Part shown: positions 25,807 to 34,160 of the stretch, in pieces
Layout of the letters: every line of letters starts with the position of its first letter
Position numbering within the stretch: the first letter of the stretch is position 1
Source of the DNA: Woodsholea maritima DSM 17123
GTDB taxonomy: Bacteria; Pseudomonadota; Alphaproteobacteria; Caulobacterales; Maricaulaceae
Reading direction: 5' to 3'
Assembly: GCF_000382325.1 (NCBI RefSeq)
Contig: NZ_KB908058.1
Location: 124,001 to 188,000 of the forward strand
DNA length: 64,000 nt
Translations under genes and position numbers: made by a program
Notes under the pieces: model-generated
What the model saw: the letters and a program-made list of their open reading frames with translations, nothing else
Told to the model about the DNA's origin: nothing
Databases searched by the model: none

Positions 25807-25845
25807 TAAAAAAACGGCCCGTATCCATAGGACACGGGCCGTTTT
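25807..25845 (-). terminator. Terminator after rplY
   Basis: AAAACGGCCCGT (25811-25822) pairs with ACGGGCCGTTTT (25834-25845). Read on the minus strand the stem is followed by a run of seven T. It lies 14 bases beyond the rplY stop. Confidence 0.9.
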
Positions 25846-25858
25846 AAAGCAAATCGCC

Positions 25859-26470
25859 TTATTCTTCGGCTTCGCCGTCTTCCTCGCTCGTGGCAGCTTC
25901 AGTTGCTGCACGAGAGCCTTGGATGGTAGCGACCGTGAAGTCACGATCTTTGATCGTGGTCGCGGTGCCTTCAGGCAATGTCACAGAAGAGATGTGGATG
26001 GTGTCGCCGATTTCAGCGCCGCTGAGGTCCACAACGATTTCTTCTGGGATTTTGTCGGCTGGGCAATCAAGCTCAACCGTATGACGTACGACGTTAAGCA
26101 CGCCGCCACGCTTCAAGCCTGGAGATTTCTCTTCATTGGCAAAGTGCACAACCACCTCAACAGAGATGATTTCGCCTTCTTCCACGCGCAGCAGATCAAC
26201 GTGCATAGGCTGATCCGTAACAGGGTGGAATTGAACGTCGCGGGCAATTACAGGCTGTTTCTCGCCATTATGGTCAATGGTGACCATGTGAGAGAGGAAT
26301 TTGCCAGAATTGATGGCCTTCACCAGCTCGTTACGCTTCAAATTGATGGCGATAGAGCCGCGTGGGCCGCCGTAGATTACGCCAGGAATTAACCCGTCAC
26401 GGCGCGCCGCGCGGGCACCGCCGGTGCCGGTGGTCTCGCGCACATCGACGGAAAGAACGATATCGCTCAT
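25859..26470 (-). CDS. rplY: 50S ribosomal protein L25/Ctc, long form
   Basis: 203 residues, the two-domain CTC form. The N-terminal 5S-rRNA-binding domain (about 1-95) has ARRDGLIPGVIYGG, and the TL5 C-terminal domain (100-190) contains the LDCPADKIPEEIVVDLSG pattern. The tail is Glu- and Ala-rich (EEDGEAEE). It binds 5S rRNA in the large subunit. Placement upstream of pth and downstream of prs is a conserved order. An rplY-pth linkage is typical, although a terminator stands between them here. Confidence 0.95.
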   Translation of the reverse strand: MSDIVLSVDVRETTGTGGARAARRDGLIPGVIYGGPRGSIAINLKRNELVKAINSGKFLSHMVTIDHNGEKQPVIARDVQFHPVTDQPMHVDLLRVEEGEIISVEVVVHFANEEKSPGLKRGGVLNVVRHTVELDCPADKIPEEIVVDLSGAEIGDTIHISSVTLPEGTATTIKDRDFTVATIQGSRAATEAATSEEDGEAEE

Positions 26471-26502
26471 CGGTTCGGTCCTTCGAACATTGTTTTACAA
26501 AA

Positions 26503-26530
26503 GCGAACGCCGCCGTTTGGCGGCGTTCGT
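26503..26530 (-). terminator. Terminator after prs
   Basis: CGAACGCCGCC (26504-26514) pairs with GGCGGCGTTCG (26519-26529) around GTTT. On the minus strand it is followed by CTTTTGT, a modest T-run. Confidence 0.75.
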
Positions 26531-26627
26531 ATTAAAGCTGTCATAGCTTTAATTCGAGCAGCGGCTATTAGCTTATCTCAAAGCCTAAGGCAATGGTATC
26601 TTTCCGCGCTCGAACAGTTGATAGGCT

Positions 26628-27560
26628 CTAATCAAACAGTTTAGAGACCGATTCATCATTGGCAATCCGGCGGATAGCCTCACCCAGCAAGGGGGCGACT
26701 GAGACCGTGCGGATATTGCAGTCCGCGGTCAGTTTTTGGCTTAAGTCAATGGAATCGCACACAACCAGCTCTCTCATCACCGAAGCCTTGATGCGTTCAA
26801 CGGCCTTACCAGAGAGCACGCCATGGGTGATATAGGCTGAAACTTCGGTTGCGCCTTCATCAATCAGGGCTTGGGCTGCGTTACACAGCGTGCCGCCCGA
26901 ATCGACGATGTCATCAAAAATGATACAGCGACGCCCTTTAACATCACCGATGATATTCATCACCTCAGAGACCCCGGCTTTGGGACGACGTTTGTCGATG
27001 ATGGCAATATCTGCGCCCAGGCGGGCCGCCAAAGAGCGCGCGCGCACCACACCGCCGACATCAGGCGAGACGATCAGCAGATTTTCGACATCGTAATGGG
27101 CGCGAATATCTTTTTCGATCACCGGGGTGGCGAACATATTGTCCGTGGGGATGTCAAAGAAGCCTTGGATTTGACCGGCATGGAGATCCAGGGTCAAAAC
27201 CCGGTGCACCCCGGCCTTGGCGATCATATTGGCGACCAGCTTGGCGGTAATCGGCGTACGGCCGCCGGTTTTGCGGTCCTGACGGGCATACCCGAAATAG
27301 GGGATCACGGCCGTGATGCGCCGTGCACTGGCGCGCGATAGCGCATCGGTCATGATCAGCAATTCCATCAAATGATCATTGGCCGGATTTGAGGTCGGCT
27401 GGATGATGAAGGCATCCTGACCGCGCATATTCTCATCAATGCGCACGAACAGCTCGCCATCGCTGAACTGTTCGATGTCCACATTGGAAAGGGGCGCATC
27501 CAGATAATCCGCGATCGCTTTTGCCAAGCCGCGATTGGCGTTTCCGCACATCAGTTTCAT
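26628..27560 (-). CDS. prs: Ribose-phosphate pyrophosphokinase
   Basis: 310 residues, the standard bacterial length. The flexible ATP loop ([17 protein letters not shown], about 94-110), the PRPP signature with [12 protein letters not shown] (about 212-223), and [14 protein letters not shown] at the regulatory interface are all clear. The enzyme makes PRPP from ribose-5-phosphate and ATP for nucleotide, His and Trp synthesis. AAGGAA lies before the ATG. It is followed by a terminator and then rplY. Confidence 0.96.
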   Translation of the reverse strand: MKLMCGNANRGLAKAIADYLDAPLSNVDIEQFSDGELFVRIDENMRGQDAFIIQPTSNPANDHLMELLIMTDALSRASARRITAVIPYFGYARQDRKTGGRTPITAKLVANMIAKAGVHRVLTLDLHAGQIQGFFDIPTDNMFATPVIEKDIRAHYDVENLLIVSPDVGGVVRARSLAARLGADIAIIDKRRPKAGVSEVMNIIGDVKGRRCIIFDDIVDSGGTLCNAAQALIDEGATEVSAYITHGVLSGKAVERIKASVMRELVVCDSIDLSQKLTADCNIRTVSVAPLLGEAIRRIANDESVSKLFD

Positions 27561-27637
27561 GGGGCATTCCTTGGTCAGCGTGAAGGTCGTTTGGCGCGGC
27601 TCATATCAAAGCCACGACAAAGTTAGAAGTCTGTGTC

Positions 27638-28783
27638 TCAGGCGTGTAGATCATCTGCGCCAAATCCCGGTGCCGGTTTCAGTCCCGGTGCCGCGAGGGA
27701 AATGACTTTGAAGAGATGGCCCATTTGAGTGGGATCGAGCAAGCGCCAGGCCTGACGAATGACGATGTCGCGCGTGGCGTCATCCGCGCCCATCAAGGTC
27801 GCCGCACGGCTTTCAATGCCTAAGGCTTTCAAGAATTGTTCTTGAACCACAGGGCCTTGCACCTCTAACCCAGCCGATGTGGCCAGGCGGGAGAGCTCAG
27901 CAAAGTCGACATGGGCGGTTAAATCGGCCGTGCCCGGACGATCCAGCGGGCTGACTTTTTCATGGGCGCGTAGGGCCTGCAGGCTATCACCAGCCTCACT
28001 GCGGCAGGGGCCATAATCAATGAACAGCGCGCGTCCGGGGCTATGTGCAAATCGTGCCTTTAAGGCCTCGATCACTTGATGATCGCCGGGGCGGATTTCC
28101 ACCAAACTCCCCTCGGGCGCATCGCGCAGCGGGGCCGGGATCAGATCAATATCGTGCTCGGCCAGTTGCGGACCGCGATAGAAGGCAAGCTTGCCTATTT
28201 TCGCCGGATCCAGCGCGATACAGCGCTCATACCAGGCACCCTCATGGCGCAGAGCCTGGCGGATGGGCAAGCAATCGAGAAACTCATTGCCCAGGATAAT
28301 TGCGGGGCCTTGGGGGGCTTTTTCCAGGCTGTCAGCCCAGTTCAGCGGCACGTGACAGCCTGAAAGGGTTTGGCCTTGAACCATTTTCAGGGCTGGGCTC
28401 GCCTCCACCAAAGTGACAGTCGTTGCGGCCAGGAAGTCGGGCATCATGCGCGCAGCGCGCAGGGCATCGGCCATCATCGTGCCCTTACCGGGCCCAAGCT
28501 CGATCAGGTTAAAGGGATCAGGCCGGCCCAGATCATCCCAACATTGCAAGACCCATAGCCCGATCAGCTCGCCAAACATCTGGCTGATTTCTGGCGCGGT
28601 GATGAAATCCGCCCCCGCGCCGAGTGGATCCTTGGTGGCATAAAACCCGCCCATCGGATCGAACAGGGCTTCGGCCATATAAAGGTGGATGGGGACCGGG
28701 CCCTCTTGGGTGATCCGGTCCACAATACGCTGGGCCAGCTTTTCGCGGGCCTCTTCCAGGGCGGGATAGGTCTCTTCGTTCAT
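27638..28783 (-). CDS. MidA/NDUFAF7-family methyltransferase
   Basis: 381 residues, class I SAM-dependent methyltransferase of the COG1565 family. LYMAEALFDPMGGFYAT, DFITAPEISQMFGELIG and IELGPGKGTMMADALR (SAM site, about 93-108) are diagnostic; NEFLDCLPIRQ and FIDYGP follow. Human NDUFAF7 methylates an arginine of complex I subunit NDUFS2, and the bacterial members may act similarly. It begins three bases after lgt stops, so lgt-midA form one unit, an order conserved in Alphaproteobacteria. Confidence 0.92.
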   Translation of the reverse strand: MNEETYPALEEAREKLAQRIVDRITQEGPVPIHLYMAEALFDPMGGFYATKDPLGAGADFITAPEISQMFGELIGLWVLQCWDDLGRPDPFNLIELGPGKGTMMADALRAARMMPDFLAATTVTLVEASPALKMVQGQTLSGCHVPLNWADSLEKAPQGPAIILGNEFLDCLPIRQALRHEGAWYERCIALDPAKIGKLAFYRGPQLAEHDIDLIPAPLRDAPEGSLVEIRPGDHQVIEALKARFAHSPGRALFIDYGPCRSEAGDSLQALRAHEKVSPLDRPGTADLTAHVDFAELSRLATSAGLEVQGPVVQEQFLKALGIESRAATLMGADDATRDIVIRQAWRLLDPTQMGHLFKVISLAAPGLKPAPGFGADDLHA

Positions 28784-28786
28784 CCC

Positions 28787-29671
28787 TTAGTCTTTTGCCC
28801 CGACCGGCTTATTCGTCAAGGCGCGATAGATCAGCCAGGCGCCCAGCGCAATCATCGGCAGAGATAGCGCCATGCCCATTGTGATATATTCGCGCAGGAA
28901 TTCCGGCATATGGCTGTCCGGCTCACGCACAAATTCCAGCAAGGCGCGTACCAGGCCATAGCCTGCGACAAAAATCCCGGTCGCCAGACCCGGACGGGCC
29001 AGCCCCTTAAAGCGCCAAGTCAAAACGCCAAGGATCACCAGCAGCAAGAAGCCTTCGCCGAAGGCTTCATAGAGCTGGCTGGGGTGACGCTCCAGGCAAT
29101 AAGGGTCGCTAGCAAAGCGCATCGCCCAAGGCAGATCAGGCGCAGCACGGCCCCACAGCTCCCCATTGATGAAATTGGCCAGACGGCCCAGCATCAGACC
29201 CACAGGCGTCACCACGGCTGCCGCATCGGTTAGGCGTAATAGCGCGATGGAATGGCGCCGGGCCATCAAGACCAATACGGTGGCCACACCAATAAAGCCG
29301 CCATGGAAAGACATGCCGCCTTCGGTAATCCCAGTGATGATCCAGGCGGGGCGCTCCCAAATCGCACTGGTTTGATAGAAGAGCACATAGCCCAAACGCC
29401 CACCGACAATGACGCCAATCATACCCCAGAAGAAAAGATCCTCGGCATGGGCTGGGGTGTAGGGCGATCCGGCATTTTTGTCCGACACACTCCATAAAGC
29501 GGGGCGTTTGGCCAGCTGCGTCATATATTGCCAGGCAATCACCAGGCCAAAAATATAGGCTAATGCATACCAGCGAATCGGCAGGCTGATCTCATGGCCA
29601 AACAGGTCGAAAGGCCCGAAAGTAAAGAGAATCGGCTTGATCAGATCGAAGGTCGGTTGGCAGTAGTCCAT
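28787..29671 (-). CDS. lgt: Prolipoprotein diacylglyceryl transferase
   Basis: 294 residues with about seven membrane segments. The Lgt signature GRLANFINGELWGR (about 166-179) is complete, and SFHGGFIG holds the His-Gly segment. Lgt moves diacylglycerol from phosphatidylglycerol to the lipobox cysteine of prolipoproteins at the inner membrane. Substrates encoded in this window include the lipoproteins at 56707-57408 and 57687-58601. It is divergent from ubiK across 104 bp. Confidence 0.96.
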   Translation of the reverse strand: MDYCQPTFDLIKPILFTFGPFDLFGHEISLPIRWYALAYIFGLVIAWQYMTQLAKRPALWSVSDKNAGSPYTPAHAEDLFFWGMIGVIVGGRLGYVLFYQTSAIWERPAWIITGITEGGMSFHGGFIGVATVLVLMARRHSIALLRLTDAAAVVTPVGLMLGRLANFINGELWGRAAPDLPWAMRFASDPYCLERHPSQLYEAFGEGFLLLVILGVLTWRFKGLARPGLATGIFVAGYGLVRALLEFVREPDSHMPEFLREYITMGMALSLPMIALGAWLIYRALTNKPVGAKD

Positions 29672-29775
29672 GCGCTTCCCCCTTGGGCGGATGAGTTTCG
29701 GGCGCCGAGTTGCGTTGCCACATCCCCCTTAAAGCGCCTATATGAAGGCTGTATAGCAGAGCAAGCGGTGTTGTC

Positions 29776-30066
29776 ATGCAGTCTCGCAACCCATTTTTCG
29801 CTGATTTTGCAGACCTGATGTCTGATGCCTTCAGTGCGGCCCAAGCCGCGGGGGAAGAAGCCCAGGCTGTGTTTCGCGCGCAGGCCGAGAAGGTTGCGGC
29901 CAATATGGACCTGGTGACCCGCGATGAGCTGGACGCCATTAAGGCCCAGATCGAGGCGCAACGCGAAGAGATTGCGGCCTTGAAAGCTGCGCTCGAAGCG
30001 CAAAGCGCCAAGCCCGCCAAGGCGAGTACAACCCGCAAGAGTGCGCCAAAGGCCACTGACAAATAA
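29776..30066 (+). CDS. ubiK: UbiK family accessory factor for ubiquinone synthesis
   Basis: 96 residues. The N-terminal amphipathic helix (NPFFADFADLMSDAFSAAQ) and the C-terminal coiled coil (VTRDELDAIKAQIEAQREEIAALKAALEA, here spanning about 47-76) are the two parts of the UbiK/BMFP family. E. coli UbiK is a trimeric factor that binds lipids and the UbiJ scaffold for aerobic ubiquinone synthesis. The tail is Lys/Ala/Thr-rich. It opens the ubiK-ybjN-proC group. Confidence 0.85.
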   Translation: MQSRNPFFADFADLMSDAFSAAQAAGEEAQAVFRAQAEKVAANMDLVTRDELDAIKAQIEAQREEIAALKAALEAQSAKPAKASTTRKSAPKATDK

Positions 30067-30172
30067 TCTTTATAATTTCCCCCTTCTTACCGACTTGCGC
30101 GCCGTAACGGGTCCGCCTAACGTCGGTATGTCAGGCGGTGAGTCGCTTCAGCGACAGTAGAGGGCTAACCCA

Positions 30173-30670
30173 ATGGATCTCCAAGAGACCTTTGAGAATC
30201 TGATCAATGATCCCCTAGAGGCTGTGGAACAGGCTGTCATCGCCGAGCAGTATGCTTATGAGCGTGACGATCTGGAAGTTCACATGGCCGTGCCTGGTCA
30301 ATGGCGTGACCACCAGATGTGGTTTGCCTATCGCCCGGACCTTAATGCCCTGCATATGTGTTCGTCGCTGGACCTGAAAGTGCCTGAAAAGCGCTTCCGC
30401 GATGCGTGCGAGCTGGCCACCCGCTTTAATGAGCGCTTGTGGTTGGGCCATTTTGATGTCTGGGCCGAGGATGGCTCGATCGTGTTCCGCCATGCGCTGG
30501 CCTTTCCCGGCGGTGAAAGCTTCACCCCGGCTCAGGCCATCGGCATGATCGGAGCGGCGCGCGAAGCGGGGGAGCGTCTCTATCCGGCCTTCCAATATAT
30601 GATCTGGGGCGGGAAATCCGTGGAGGAGGCCGTGTCTGCGGCCATGTTCGAAACCCACGGCGAAGCTTAA
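30173..30670 (+). CDS. YbjN domain-containing protein
   Basis: 165 residues with the YbjN fold pattern, related to type III secretion chaperones: an N-terminal helix, YERDDLEVHMAVPGQWRDHQMWFAYRPDLNALHM as beta strands, ELATRFNERLWLGHFDVW, then a C-terminal helical part with FPAFQY-like YPAFQYMIWGGKSVEEAV. Function is unknown in Alphaproteobacteria; in enterobacteria YbjN affects motility and stress genes. It lies 15 bases before proC and is probably co-transcribed with it. Confidence 0.85.
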   Translation: MDLQETFENLINDPLEAVEQAVIAEQYAYERDDLEVHMAVPGQWRDHQMWFAYRPDLNALHMCSSLDLKVPEKRFRDACELATRFNERLWLGHFDVWAEDGSIVFRHALAFPGGESFTPAQAIGMIGAAREAGERLYPAFQYMIWGGKSVEEAVSAAMFETHGEA

Positions 30671-30685
30671 GACTGACTGACATTT

Positions 30686-31522
30686 ATGGCAAAATTTAAA
30701 GGTAAGCTGGCGCTTATCGGCGTAGGCCGAATGGGTGCAGCTTTGGCCACGTCTTGGCTCACCGCCAAGCGGGGTAAAATCAAGGCCGATCAGCTGGTGC
30801 TGGTCGCCCCGCGGCGCAATGGCAATGTCGAAGCTTTGGTGGAGGCTCACCCCGGCCTGACCTGGGTCGAGCGAATTACGCCAGATCTGGGCGCAGAGCT
30901 TGATAGTGTCATCATTGCCGTTAAACCCCATATCGTGATTGAGGCCGTGCGCGGTTTATCCAGCGTGGTCCATCCGCGTGCGCTGATTGTCTCAATCGCG
31001 GCGGGAACGCCCTTGCGACAGCTTAATTTGGCCTTCCAGAATTTCGCCATTGTGCGTGCCATGCCCAATACGCCGATTTCTGTGGGGGCCGGTGCAACCA
31101 GCTTGATCGCCAATGAACCGGCGCAAAATCCTGACTATGTGAAACGTGCTGAAGCGCTGTTTAAATCCGGTGGGTCTGTCACCTGGTTGGAGGATGAGCG
31201 CTTGATGGGCGTCGCCACCGCGCTGGCGGGTTCGGGTCCGGCCTATGTGTTCTTGCTCACTGAAGCCATGGCCAATGCGGGTATGGCGGAAGGTTTAAGC
31301 GAGGAGGCCGCCTGGTCTCTCGCCAAGCAAACGGTGATAGGCGCGGCCCAGCTGATGGCCCTGCGTGAAGAGGGACCACAGGAATTGCGCCGTGAAGTCA
31401 CCTCACCGGGGGGCACTACTCAGGCCGCCTTGGATGTATTGATGGGCGAGGGCGGTCTTCCCACCCAGATCCGCAACGCCATGGCGGCGGCGGAACGCCG
31501 CTCACGCCAGCTGGGCAGTTAG
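30686..31522 (+). CDS. proC: Pyrroline-5-carboxylate reductase
   Basis: 278 residues. The NADPH site GVGRMGAAL (about 11-20) and AVKPHIV open the Rossmann domain. The C-terminal dimer domain has the signature region GPAYVFLLTEAMANAG and VTSPGGTTQAALDVL. It catalyses the last step of proline synthesis. The gene ends the ubiK-ybjN-proC set, and repeat cluster 4 begins nine bases later. Confidence 0.96.
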   Translation: MAKFKGKLALIGVGRMGAALATSWLTAKRGKIKADQLVLVAPRRNGNVEALVEAHPGLTWVERITPDLGAELDSVIIAVKPHIVIEAVRGLSSVVHPRALIVSIAAGTPLRQLNLAFQNFAIVRAMPNTPISVGAGATSLIANEPAQNPDYVKRAEALFKSGGSVTWLEDERLMGVATALAGSGPAYVFLLTEAMANAGMAEGLSEEAAWSLAKQTVIGAAQLMALREEGPQELRREVTSPGGTTQAALDVLMGEGGLPTQIRNAMAAAERRSRQLGS

Positions 31523-31531
31523 GTTTCTCTC

Positions 31532-31645
31532 CTGTCACCCCAAACTTGATTTGGGGCCACGCCAGACGGGGTGAGCCAAGTTCTGGTCGATCAGGATAAT
31601 CATCAGGCTCACGGCATAGATGCCAGATCACGTCTGGCATGACAG
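31532..31645 (-). repeat. Composite repeat, family B, diverged
   Basis: 114 bp from CTGTCA to TGACAG. The CCCCAAA-CTTGA-TTTGGGG unit is intact (31538-31556). The far unit has loop TCACG instead of TCAAG, with its stem TGCCAGA/TCTGGCA unchanged (31621-31639). The inner 9-bp arms have several changes. Confidence 0.8.
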
Positions 31646-31742
31646 TCAAAGGGTGTGCTCCCCTGCTTGCGGGGGAGCTGTCAGCGAAGCTGACTGAGGG
31701 GGCATGGCTACACAGAAGCTTACACTCAATGCATTCCCATAA

Positions 31743-31831
31743 TGTCATCCCGGACAAGCGTTAGCGCGATCCGGGATCTATTGAGCTTGCCATTAAAGTC
31801 TATAGATCCCCGATCAAGTCGGGGATGACAG
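31743..31831 (-). repeat. Composite repeat, family A
   Basis: 89 bp from TGTCATCCC to GGGATGACAG. The left arms are TCCCGGA/TCCGGGA with a 15-nt loop. The right unit is TCCCCGA-TCAAG-TCGGGGA (31807-31825). TCTAT and ATAGA pair inside. Confidence 0.85.
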
Positions 31832-31862
31832 TGTATTCCCCTCGCTTCGCTGAGGGGGCGAA

Positions 31863-31993
31863 TGGATCCCGGCTCAAGGCCGGGAACCCGGATGCACTTT
31901 TTCGAACCCGCAGGGTTCGCAAGCGCGAACGCGCGTCCGCATCGCAGCGAGGACTTAAAAAAAAGCACGGCCCCGGACGTGATCCGGGGTCCA
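31863..31993 (-). repeat. Composite repeat, family C, with inserted filler
   Basis: 131 bp from TGGA to TCCA. The left unit is TCCCGGC-TCAAG-GCCGGGA (31867-31885). The right unit is CCCCGGA-CGTGA-TCCGGGG (31971-31989). The middle carries a roughly 50-bp module also found in clusters 1 and 5. Confidence 0.75.
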
Positions 31994-32014
31994 TAAATGA
32001 GCTTTAGGCACCGT

Positions 32015-33334
32015 CTAAACCGGCAGGCTCAACACCGCGCGAAGGCCGCCTTGCGGGCTTTGATCAAGGCTAATCTCACCGCCCTGGGCGCGGGCGGTAT
32101 CGCGTGCAATGGCGAGGCCCAAACCGACGCCTTTGCGATTGGCATTGCGCGATTCATCCAGGCGATTGAAGGCTTTAAACGCGTCCTCGCGCTTATCGGC
32201 GGGAATGCCGGGACCATCATCATCAATGATGACTTCAATGCGGGTACCATTGCGCCGGGCCTGCATATGGATGGTATCGCCAAAGCTGAGCGCATTTTGT
32301 ACCAGATTATTGATCGCCCGTTTCAGCATAGCTGGGCGCGCATGAACGGTGAGGCCGTCTTCGATGGCGACATCCAGCGTATAGCCTTCACGCGCGCAAT
32401 CCTGGGCGATTTCCTGAACAAGGCCAGAGAGGTCGACGCTCTCTTGTTCTTCGCCCGCATCGCCGCGGGCAAAGGCGAGATATTCATCAAGCGCAGCTTC
32501 CATTTCATCGAGATCACGCCGGGCCAGAGCAATATCTTCATCCTGCTTCATCAAGGCGAGCTGCAGGCGCAGGCGCGTTAAGGGGGTGCGTAGATCATGA
32601 CTGACCCCGGCCAACAGGGCGGTGCGCTGTTGGAGATGGCGTTTTAACCGCGCGCTCATTGCCAGGAAGGCGTGGGCGGCTTGGCGCACTTCAGTGGCCC
32701 CGGCGGGTTTGAAATTATTGACGTCCTGGCCGCGGCCCAAGGCTTCGGCGGCGCTGGCAAGGCGCAATATCGGTTTGACCTGATTGCGGATGAAGATGAT
32801 CGAGACCGCCGTCAACAGGGTTGAGGCGCCGATGATCCAGATCAGAAAGATGTGACCGGTTGTGGCGAAAACTTTTTCGCGTACCGCGATGAAGCGCAGC
32901 ACCCCGCCATCGACCTTCACCCGGATGTCGACATATTCGGGATAGCGCGTGGTATCGAACCAGAAATTTTCATCAAGCTCTGCGGCCAACGCCCGGCGTA
33001 AGGTGCGATCGAGGGCGCGGAAAAAGGCCGAACGGCGCGATACGGGCAGGGTGTCGCCTTCGCGTAGATCCACTGATAAGCCCATGGTTTGATAGGCGAT
33101 GGAGCTGATCTGATCAAAGTCAGTGGGGTCGCGCTGATAGAGCGTGGTGATCATGGCGATGTCACCGGCAACGCTCTCTGACAGGCGCGCGGTCACGGTT
33201 TCCCAATGCTCTTCAAAGAAGGAATAGGTCACAGCGATCTGCATCAGCGCCACGGGCAGGACGATGATCAACAGCGATCGACCAAACAGGCTCTTGGGGA
33301 GAAATCGCTTAATCCCCAGGCGCAGATATCGCAT
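32015..33334 (-). CDS. EnvZ-like sensor histidine kinase
   Basis: 439 residues. Membrane segments lie at about 18-38 and 160-182, flanking a periplasmic domain, then HAMP (183-237) and HisKA with the phospho-acceptor His246 in AGVSHDLRTPL. The ATPase core keeps NNLVQNAL, DDDGPGIP and GVGLGLAIA. The enzyme phosphorylates the response regulator encoded just upstream; the two overlap by one base (TAATG). The overall plan matches the EnvZ family. The stimulus is unknown, and no porin gene is near. Confidence 0.93.
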   Translation of the reverse strand: MRYLRLGIKRFLPKSLFGRSLLIIVLPVALMQIAVTYSFFEEHWETVTARLSESVAGDIAMITTLYQRDPTDFDQISSIAYQTMGLSVDLREGDTLPVSRRSAFFRALDRTLRRALAAELDENFWFDTTRYPEYVDIRVKVDGGVLRFIAVREKVFATTGHIFLIWIIGASTLLTAVSIIFIRNQVKPILRLASAAEALGRGQDVNNFKPAGATEVRQAAHAFLAMSARLKRHLQQRTALLAGVSHDLRTPLTRLRLQLALMKQDEDIALARRDLDEMEAALDEYLAFARGDAGEEQESVDLSGLVQEIAQDCAREGYTLDVAIEDGLTVHARPAMLKRAINNLVQNALSFGDTIHMQARRNGTRIEVIIDDDGPGIPADKREDAFKAFNRLDESRNANRKGVGLGLAIARDTARAQGGEISLDQSPQGGLRAVLSLPV

Positions 33335-34035
33335 TACTTCACGTCCATATAAACCGGTTCTGCGACCAGCTTATAGCCTTCCCCGCGCACCGTTTGTAGC
33401 CATATTGGCGCTTTAGGATCAGCCTCGATCTTGCGCCGTAGGCGCGTCATCTGCACATCGACCGCGCGTTCACCGGCGCTGACGGCGGCCTTTTCGGCGA
33501 GATCATAGCGATTGACCGCTTCACCTTGGGCGCTGGCCAGAGCATGGAGCAGCGCGCCTTCCCCCCCCGTAAGCTTGATGCGCTCATCCCCTTTGGAGAG
33601 TTGTTGCGTTTCAAGCTCAAAGCGCCAGGGGCCAAAGATTACGGCTTCTGGCCCGCGCGTGCGCGGTAAGGCGCGGCGCAAAATGGCCTGAACGCGCAGG
33701 ATCAATTCCTCTGGCTCAAACGGTTTGGCGAGATAATCATCCGCGCCCAAGGCGAGGCCCTTGATGCGGTCTTCTGGTTCCCCGCGTGCGGTCAGCAACA
33801 GAATGGGGCAATCGCGGGTTTTGCGAATCTCCTGGGTCAGATCAAAGCCATCCATGCCCGGCATCATCACATCCAGGATCAACAGATCAAAGGCGATCCC
33901 GCGTAAAGTGGCCAGCGCCTTTTCCGCATGAGGCGCGGCGGAAACGCGATAACCGCGTTCGCGCAAAAAACGGCTGAGCAGGGTGCGAATGCGGTCGTCA
34001 TCATCAACGACCAGAATATGGGGCTGTCTGTCCAT
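33334..34035 (-). CDS. OmpR-family response regulator
   Basis: 233 residues. The receiver domain (about 1-120) has DDDD at 11-14, phospho-acceptor Asp55 in LLILDVMMPG, Thr in LLTARGE and Lys in YLAKPFEPEEL. The winged-helix output domain (about 135-230) ends with the DNA-binding wing around VQMTRLRRKIEADPKAP and TVRGEGYKL. It is the first gene of the pair with the EnvZ-like kinase. Target operators are not visible in this window. Confidence 0.94.
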   Translation of the reverse strand: MDRQPHILVVDDDDRIRTLLSRFLRERGYRVSAAPHAEKALATLRGIAFDLLILDVMMPGMDGFDLTQEIRKTRDCPILLLTARGEPEDRIKGLALGADDYLAKPFEPEELILRVQAILRRALPRTRGPEAVIFGPWRFELETQQLSKGDERIKLTGGEGALLHALASAQGEAVNRYDLAEKAAVSAGERAVDVQMTRLRRKIEADPKAPIWLQTVRGEGYKLVAEPVYMDVK

Positions 34036-34099
34036 GGTCCTATCTTTGTCTTTGTGCCTTCACCATGGCCTGACTTGACGCGCCCGACAAGATAACAAA

Positions 34100-34127
34100 G
34101 CCCGCCAGAAGCGGGCTTCCGGCGGGC
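34100..34127 (-). terminator. Terminator after the globin-coupled chemoreceptor gene
   Basis: GCCCGCC (34100-34106) pairs with GGCGGGC (34121-34127). The inside also has a competing AGCCCGC/GCGGGCT stem. On the minus strand it is followed by TTTGTTATC. Confidence 0.75.
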
Positions 34128-34160
34128 ATTTCAGTCACAAATCTTATCGCTTTGAAACGC

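Larger units (their letters stand above)
31523..32014. repeat. Mosaic hairpin-repeat cluster 4
   Basis: Between convergent proC and the sensor kinase. It holds family B (31532-31645), a CTCCCC/GGGGAG hairpin (31659-31678), family A (31743-31831) and family C (31863-31993), the last enlarged by a filler module shared with the other clusters (about 31903-31953). There is no T-rich terminator of the usual kind between the two genes, so the hairpins may be what ends both transcripts. Confidence 0.85.
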